From the NCBI RefSeq assembly GCF_011045115.1, contig NZ_JAAKZG010000019.1:18675-82674 (forward strand): a stretch of 64,000 nucleotides of DNA. The letters are read 5' to 3'. Shown here one piece after another: positions 60,324-64,000 of this stretch. The notes under the pieces are model-generated. The model was not told the origin of the DNA and made no database searches. It worked only from the letters and a program-made list of their open reading frames with translations. Source of the stretch: Mesorhizobium zhangyense (GTDB lineage: Bacteria > Pseudomonadota > Alphaproteobacteria > Rhizobiales > Rhizobiaceae). Position 1 is the first letter of the stretch; each line of letters starts with the position of its first letter. A program made the translations under genes and the position numbers.

Positions 60324-61913
60324 ATGACCCGAACAACCGAAGAAACGTTGGAACTCAACGCCGATGTTCTGATCATTGGCGGCGGCCTTGCCGGAACCTG
60401 GGCGGCCGCAGCCGCGCGGCGCGCCGGAGCAACGGTAATCCTTGCCGACAAAGGCTATTGCGGCACCAGCGGCGTCACCGCCACCGCGGGACCGGGCCAT
60501 TGGTGGATACCGCCCGACCCGCCGGAACTGCGCGAGAACGCGATCGCCAACCGGCGCAAGACCGGCTTTGGCCTGAACGATGCGGGCTGGATGGCACGCA
60601 CGCTGGCGCTGACCTGGGAAAGCCTGCCAACGCTCGCCGGCTTCTACGACTTCTCGAAGGATGAAAGCGGTGCGCCACAGTATCGTGCGCTGCGTGGGCC
60701 GGAATATATGCGCGCCCTGCGCCGGCTCGTCGAAAGCCTCGGCATTACCATCCTCGACCACAGCCCCGCGCTGGAATTGCTGCAGCGTCCGGACGGCTCC
60801 GTTTCCGGCGCGCGCGGAATCCGGCGGCAGAAGGGTGGGGACTGGCAGGTGAATGCCGGCGCGGTCGTGCTGGCTACCGGCGGCACGTCGTTCCTGTCGC
60901 GTCTGCTCGGCTCCCATACCAACACCGGCGACGGCTATCTGATGGCGGCTGAGGCTGGCGCCGAACTCTCCGGCATGGAGTTCACGACCTATCACACCGT
61001 CGCGCCGGTGCGCTCGACGATGACGCGTACCATGTCCTACGCCTTCGCCACCTATTACGACGAGGATGGCGCTGTGATCCCGATGCCGCCCGGTCCCGAC
61101 ACGATGCGGCCATTGGCGCGGGCATTGCTGGAAGGAAAAGTATTCTGCGATCTCTCCCGCACGCCCGAGGACATTCGCGCCCAGGTGCCGACGATCTCGC
61201 CGAACTTCATGCTGCCGTTCCGACGCTGGGGCATCGATCCCTATAGCGAACGCTTCGAGGTAACCTTGCACGGCGAGGGAACCATCCGCGGCATCGGCGG
61301 CCTTCGGATCGTAGGCGATGACTGCGCAACCTCTGTTCCGGGTCTTTTTGCGGCGGGCGACACGGCAACGCGTGAACTTGTCGCCGGCGCAATTTCCGGT
61401 GGCGGCAATATCAATTCGGCCTGGGCCGTTTCGTCCGGCCAATGGGCGGGCAGAGGTGCTGCGCGGTTCTCGGCTGAAAATGGTTCGGCTTCAGGTGGCC
61501 GGCCGATCGGCCAGGCCAGCCTTCGTCCCGCCTCGGTTGAAAGGGACATCGACCTGAGCCAGGCGCTGTTGGCGATCCAAGGCGAAATGCTGTCTTATGA
61601 CAAGAACATCTTTCGTCACGGCAGCAAATTGAAACGGTCGGCCGATCTGCTCGATGATGCCTGGGCGAATGTCGATGCCCACGCACGCGGAAGCGGCGAT
61701 ACGCGGCTCAGGACGCGAGAGACTGCGGCGATGCTGGCGACTGCCCGCTGGTGCATCGCTTCCGCGCTGGCACGTGACGAAAGCCGCGGCATGCACCAGC
61801 GCGAGGACAGGCCGGAAACCGATCCGCGTTTCAACCGCCGCATCCTTGTCGGCGGGCTGGACAAGGTATGGACCCAAAGCGACTACGGACGCGCCCTGGA
61901 ACTCGCATCATGA
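60324..61913 (+). CDS. FAD-dependent oxidoreductase, AprA/fumarate reductase flavoprotein type
   Basis: 529 residues. NTE-type FAD site DVLIIGGGLAGTWAAAAARR at about 12-31, ADKGYCGTSGVTATAGPGHW, and the C-terminal FAD loop PGLFAAGDTATRELVAGAIS, then GGGNINSAWAVSSGQWAGRG. The overall shape is that of the flavoprotein family containing fumarate reductase, aspartate oxidase and adenylylsulfate reductase AprA. The stop overlaps the ferredoxin gene (ATGA), as with AprA-AprB pairs. It is placed directly after a sulfonate transporter, so a redox step in sulfur metabolism is likely, but real APS reductase activity is doubtful without the rest of that pathway. Confidence 0.78.
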   Translation: MTRTTEETLELNADVLIIGGGLAGTWAAAAARRAGATVILADKGYCGTSGVTATAGPGHWWIPPDPPELRENAIANRRKTGFGLNDAGWMARTLALTWESLPTLAGFYDFSKDESGAPQYRALRGPEYMRALRRLVESLGITILDHSPALELLQRPDGSVSGARGIRRQKGGDWQVNAGAVVLATGGTSFLSRLLGSHTNTGDGYLMAAEAGAELSGMEFTTYHTVAPVRSTMTRTMSYAFATYYDEDGAVIPMPPGPDTMRPLARALLEGKVFCDLSRTPEDIRAQVPTISPNFMLPFRRWGIDPYSERFEVTLHGEGTIRGIGGLRIVGDDCATSVPGLFAAGDTATRELVAGAISGGGNINSAWAVSSGQWAGRGAARFSAENGSASGGRPIGQASLRPASVERDIDLSQALLAIQGEMLSYDKNIFRHGSKLKRSADLLDDAWANVDAHARGSGDTRLRTRETAAMLATARWCIASALARDESRGMHQREDRPETDPRFNRRILVGGLDKVWTQSDYGRALELAS

Positions 61914-62296
61914 TCGAATTGGTCATTGCCGAACGCTGCACGGGCTGCAATGCCTGTGTCGAGATTTGCCCGACCAATGTGCTGGCGCCGAGCTTGAACG
62001 GCCCGCCGGAGATAGCGCACCAGCAGGATTGCCAGACCTGCTTCATGTGCGAACTCTATTGCCGCGAGGACGCGATCTATGTCGCGCCCGACTGCGAAAA
62101 CCCCACCGATGTCGACAAGGACGAAATCGTCGCCTCCGGCTTGCTTGGGGAGTTCCGCCGCAATCACGGCTGGGACGAATGGGCCGCTGACCCCCGCTTT
62201 GGCAATGAGCATTGGCGGATGGAAAGCGTCTTCCTGCGCGCGCGGGACATGGCGATTGCGGAAGCGGCAGCGAAACGAAATAGCGCACAGCAATAG
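61910..62296 (+). CDS. Ferredoxin-type protein with two [4Fe-4S] clusters (AprB-like)
   Basis: 128 residues. Two cluster motifs are intact: CTGCNACVEICP at about 10-21 and CQTCFMCELYC at about 41-51, each C-x2-C-x2-C-x3-C, within the first 60 residues. The tail (GWDEWAADPRFGNEHWRMES) is rich in Trp and acidic residues and resembles the extended tail of AprB-type electron carriers. Overlaps the flavoprotein gene by 4 nt, so the two form one electron-transfer unit. It ends 33 nt before the convergent matB gene. Confidence 0.85.
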   Translation: MIELVIAERCTGCNACVEICPTNVLAPSLNGPPEIAHQQDCQTCFMCELYCREDAIYVAPDCENPTDVDKDEIVASGLLGEFRRNHGWDEWAADPRFGNEHWRMESVFLRARDMAIAEAAAKRNSAQQ

Positions 62297-62329
62297 CGGC
62301 AGCCCGATCAGGCCGTTGTCGGCAGGCTC

Positions 62330-63871
62330 TCACCCACTCGTTGCGATGCGTCCCGCGCCTCCGTCCGCGTATAAATTGGCATAGGTGTCGCGCAGCACGT
62401 TCTTCTGGACCTTGCCCATCGTGTTGCGCGGCAGGTCTTCGATGAAAATGACCCGTTTGGGCTGCTTGTAACGGGCGAGCCGGTCCTTCAGTCCGTCGAG
62501 CACCGCGCGCTCGTCTATGGCATCGCCAGTTTTCCTGACGACGATGGCCGTGACGCCTTCGCCGAAGTCGGGATGCGGCACGCCGATGACCGCACTTTCG
62601 ACCACGCCCGGAAGCTGGTCGATCTCGGTCTCGACCTCTTTCGGATAGATGTTGTAGCCGCCCGAAATGACCAGATCCTTGCCGCGCCCGACAATGTGGA
62701 CATAGCCTCGGTCGTCGATCTTGCCGAGGTCTCCGGTGATGAAGAAGCCATCAGTGCGGAATTCGGCCATGGTCTTTTCCGGCATCCGCCAATAGCCCTT
62801 GAAGACATTGGGGCCTTTTACCTCGATCATCCCTGTTGCGTCCGTTCCGAGCAGCTTGCCGGTGTCGGGCTCGGTCACGCGAACCGACACGCCGGGCAAC
62901 GGGAAGCCGACGGTACCGGCGACGCGATCTCCATCATAGGGATTGGAGGTGTTCATATTCGTCTCGGTCATGCCGTAGCGCTCGAGAATGGCGTGGCCGG
63001 TCTTCTCCTCGAACAGCCGGTGGGTTTCGGCCAGAAGCGGCGCGGAACCGGAGATGAAGAGCCGCATGCCGGCCGTCGCTTCACGCGTCAGCCCGTCATG
63101 CTGCACGAGACGGACATAGAAGGTCGGCACACCCATCATGCAGGTAGCACTTGTCATCAGCCGCAGGGCCTCGCCGGCGTCGAACTTCGGCAGGAAATAC
63201 ATCGACGCGCCCGACAGCAGAATGACATTTGAAGCGACGAACAGGCCGTGCGTGTGGAAGATCGGCAAGGCATGGATCAGACGGTCGCTTGCCGAGAACC
63301 GCCAGTAGTCGCGCAGCGTAGCGGCATTGGACAGGAGATTGTCGTGGGTCAGCATAGCGCCCTTGGAGCGCCCGGTCGTACCGGACGTGTAGAGGATCGC
63401 CGCCAGGTCGTCCGGGCCGCGCGGCACGTCGGCGAAGCCTGCTCCGTCCGTCAGGCCGGCAATCAAAGATCCGCCGCCGTTTTCGTCCAGCGTTTCGACG
63501 ATGGCCTTATATTTTGCAGCGACCGGCCTGACACCTTCGGCAGCGCCGGGCGTGACGACAACGAGCCGCGGTTCTGCATCGCCGACGAAATAGTCGAGTT
63601 CGGCAAGCGTATAGGCGGTGTTGAGCGGCAGATAGACCGCGCCCGCCCGAACGCAGGCAAGGTAAAGCATCAGCGCTTCGGGGCTCTTTTCCACCTGCAC
63701 GGCGACGCGATCCCCCGGCTTCACGCCCAGCTCGATGAGCCTCGATGCCAGCCGGCCCGAAAAATCCACCATGTCGCCATAGCTCCAGACGCGCCCGTCG
63801 GGTGCGACGATGAAAGTTGCGCCACGATCGACTGCCGCGTTGCGGATGGCGTCGAACAGGTGATTGCTCAT
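62330..63871 (-). CDS. matB: Malonyl-CoA synthetase (acyl-CoA ligase)
   Basis: 513 residues, ANL superfamily. AMP-binding loop LAAILYTSGTTGRSKGAMLT, ERYGMTETNMNTSNPYDGDR with the malonate-type GMTETNMN motif, TGDLGKIDDRGYVHIVGRGK hinge and the catalytic Lys near the end in LPRNTMGKVQKNVLRD. Together these match MatB, which makes malonyl-CoA from malonate, ATP and CoA. The start at 63871 with GGAG 8 nt upstream gives the usual N-terminus MSNHLFDAIRNAA. matA and matC, its common partners, are not in the window and may lie beyond the right edge. Confidence 0.86.
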   Translation of the reverse strand: MSNHLFDAIRNAAVDRGATFIVAPDGRVWSYGDMVDFSGRLASRLIELGVKPGDRVAVQVEKSPEALMLYLACVRAGAVYLPLNTAYTLAELDYFVGDAEPRLVVVTPGAAEGVRPVAAKYKAIVETLDENGGGSLIAGLTDGAGFADVPRGPDDLAAILYTSGTTGRSKGAMLTHDNLLSNAATLRDYWRFSASDRLIHALPIFHTHGLFVASNVILLSGASMYFLPKFDAGEALRLMTSATCMMGVPTFYVRLVQHDGLTREATAGMRLFISGSAPLLAETHRLFEEKTGHAILERYGMTETNMNTSNPYDGDRVAGTVGFPLPGVSVRVTEPDTGKLLGTDATGMIEVKGPNVFKGYWRMPEKTMAEFRTDGFFITGDLGKIDDRGYVHIVGRGKDLVISGGYNIYPKEVETEIDQLPGVVESAVIGVPHPDFGEGVTAIVVRKTGDAIDERAVLDGLKDRLARYKQPKRVIFIEDLPRNTMGKVQKNVLRDTYANLYADGGAGRIATSG

Positions 63872-63968
63872 GGGGTGAACTCCGTCGGGAATAGCCGGTG
63901 TTCGTCTCACACCATTTTGACCCGATTTACAATCTGCTGATCCACTCGCGAACGCCCCTCCGAGGCGC

Positions 63969-64000
63969 AGGACCCCCACCCCTAACCCCTCCCCACAAGG
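63969..64000. repeat. G/C-skewed intergenic element at the window edge
   Basis: The final bases run as short C-rich blocks (GACCCCCACCCCTAACCCC, then TCCCCACAAGG). This type of element is frequent between genes in rhizobia and relatives, from memory. It is cut by the window end, so its full form is unknown. Confidence 0.35.

Overview
The window looks like chromosomal DNA of a GC-rich alphaproteobacterium of the order Hyphomicrobiales (Rhizobiales), most likely Rhizobiaceae or a close family. The evidence is the company of families seen here: CsgF, CsgG and CsgH with curlin-repeat proteins, DUF982, DUF3606 and DUF995 proteins, a dctA/dctBD locus laid out as in rhizobia, MatB, and UgpC-type sugar transporters. 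I see no rRNA, tRNA, CRISPR array, complete insertion sequence or prophage.

Layout. 1-256 is the end of a TRAP transporter binding protein. 468-9700 is a curli-like amyloid locus: two very large tandem curlin-repeat proteins, the scar of a third, csgF, csgG, two small curlins, csgH and a secreted Inh/SH3 protein. 9766-11202 is an aldehyde dehydrogenase. 11203-16350 is a patch of very small genes and gene fragments (pRiA4b ORF-3-like, DUF2750, TetR and an unknown minus-strand gene are broken) with a few intact small proteins. 16374-23428 is a divergent sugar or amino-sugar ABC uptake unit with ROK kinase, GntR/UTRA regulator, SIS protein and ATPase.

23610-30411 is a signalling block: a GGDEF-EAL protein followed by a tightly packed five-gene operon (degenerate HATPase-like protein, methyltransferase with an N-terminal STAS-like region, membrane SpoIIE-type phosphatase, HATPase regulator, STAS regulator). 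An AraC regulator (minus strand) separates it from a synthase-dependent polysaccharide cluster at 32020-39444: UDP-xylose synthase, UDP-glucose epimerase, GT2 membrane synthase, UDP-glucose dehydrogenase, and a GH26-like hydrolase between two DUF995 proteins. 40439-45225 is the C4-dicarboxylate uptake locus dctA / dctBD, with a readable sigma-54 promoter and two DctD-like operators. 45327-46231 is an Xre/RES toxin-antitoxin pair.

46213-48967 holds a DMT exporter, an Lrp regulator, a cupin and a peroxiredoxin-like protein. 49377-62296 is a probable organosulfur acquisition region: FMN reductase, DszC/SfnB-like flavin enzyme, SsuD-like monooxygenase, two complete SsuABC-type transporters and an AprA/AprB-like flavoprotein-ferredoxin pair. 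Both halves carry the same 17-bp dyad about 90-105 bp upstream of their first gene. A copper pair (YcnI, CopC-CopD fusion) sits between the halves. The window ends with matB on the minus strand.

All calls were made by reading the sequence without database searches. Family names are from recognition of motifs, and substrate assignments are inference.
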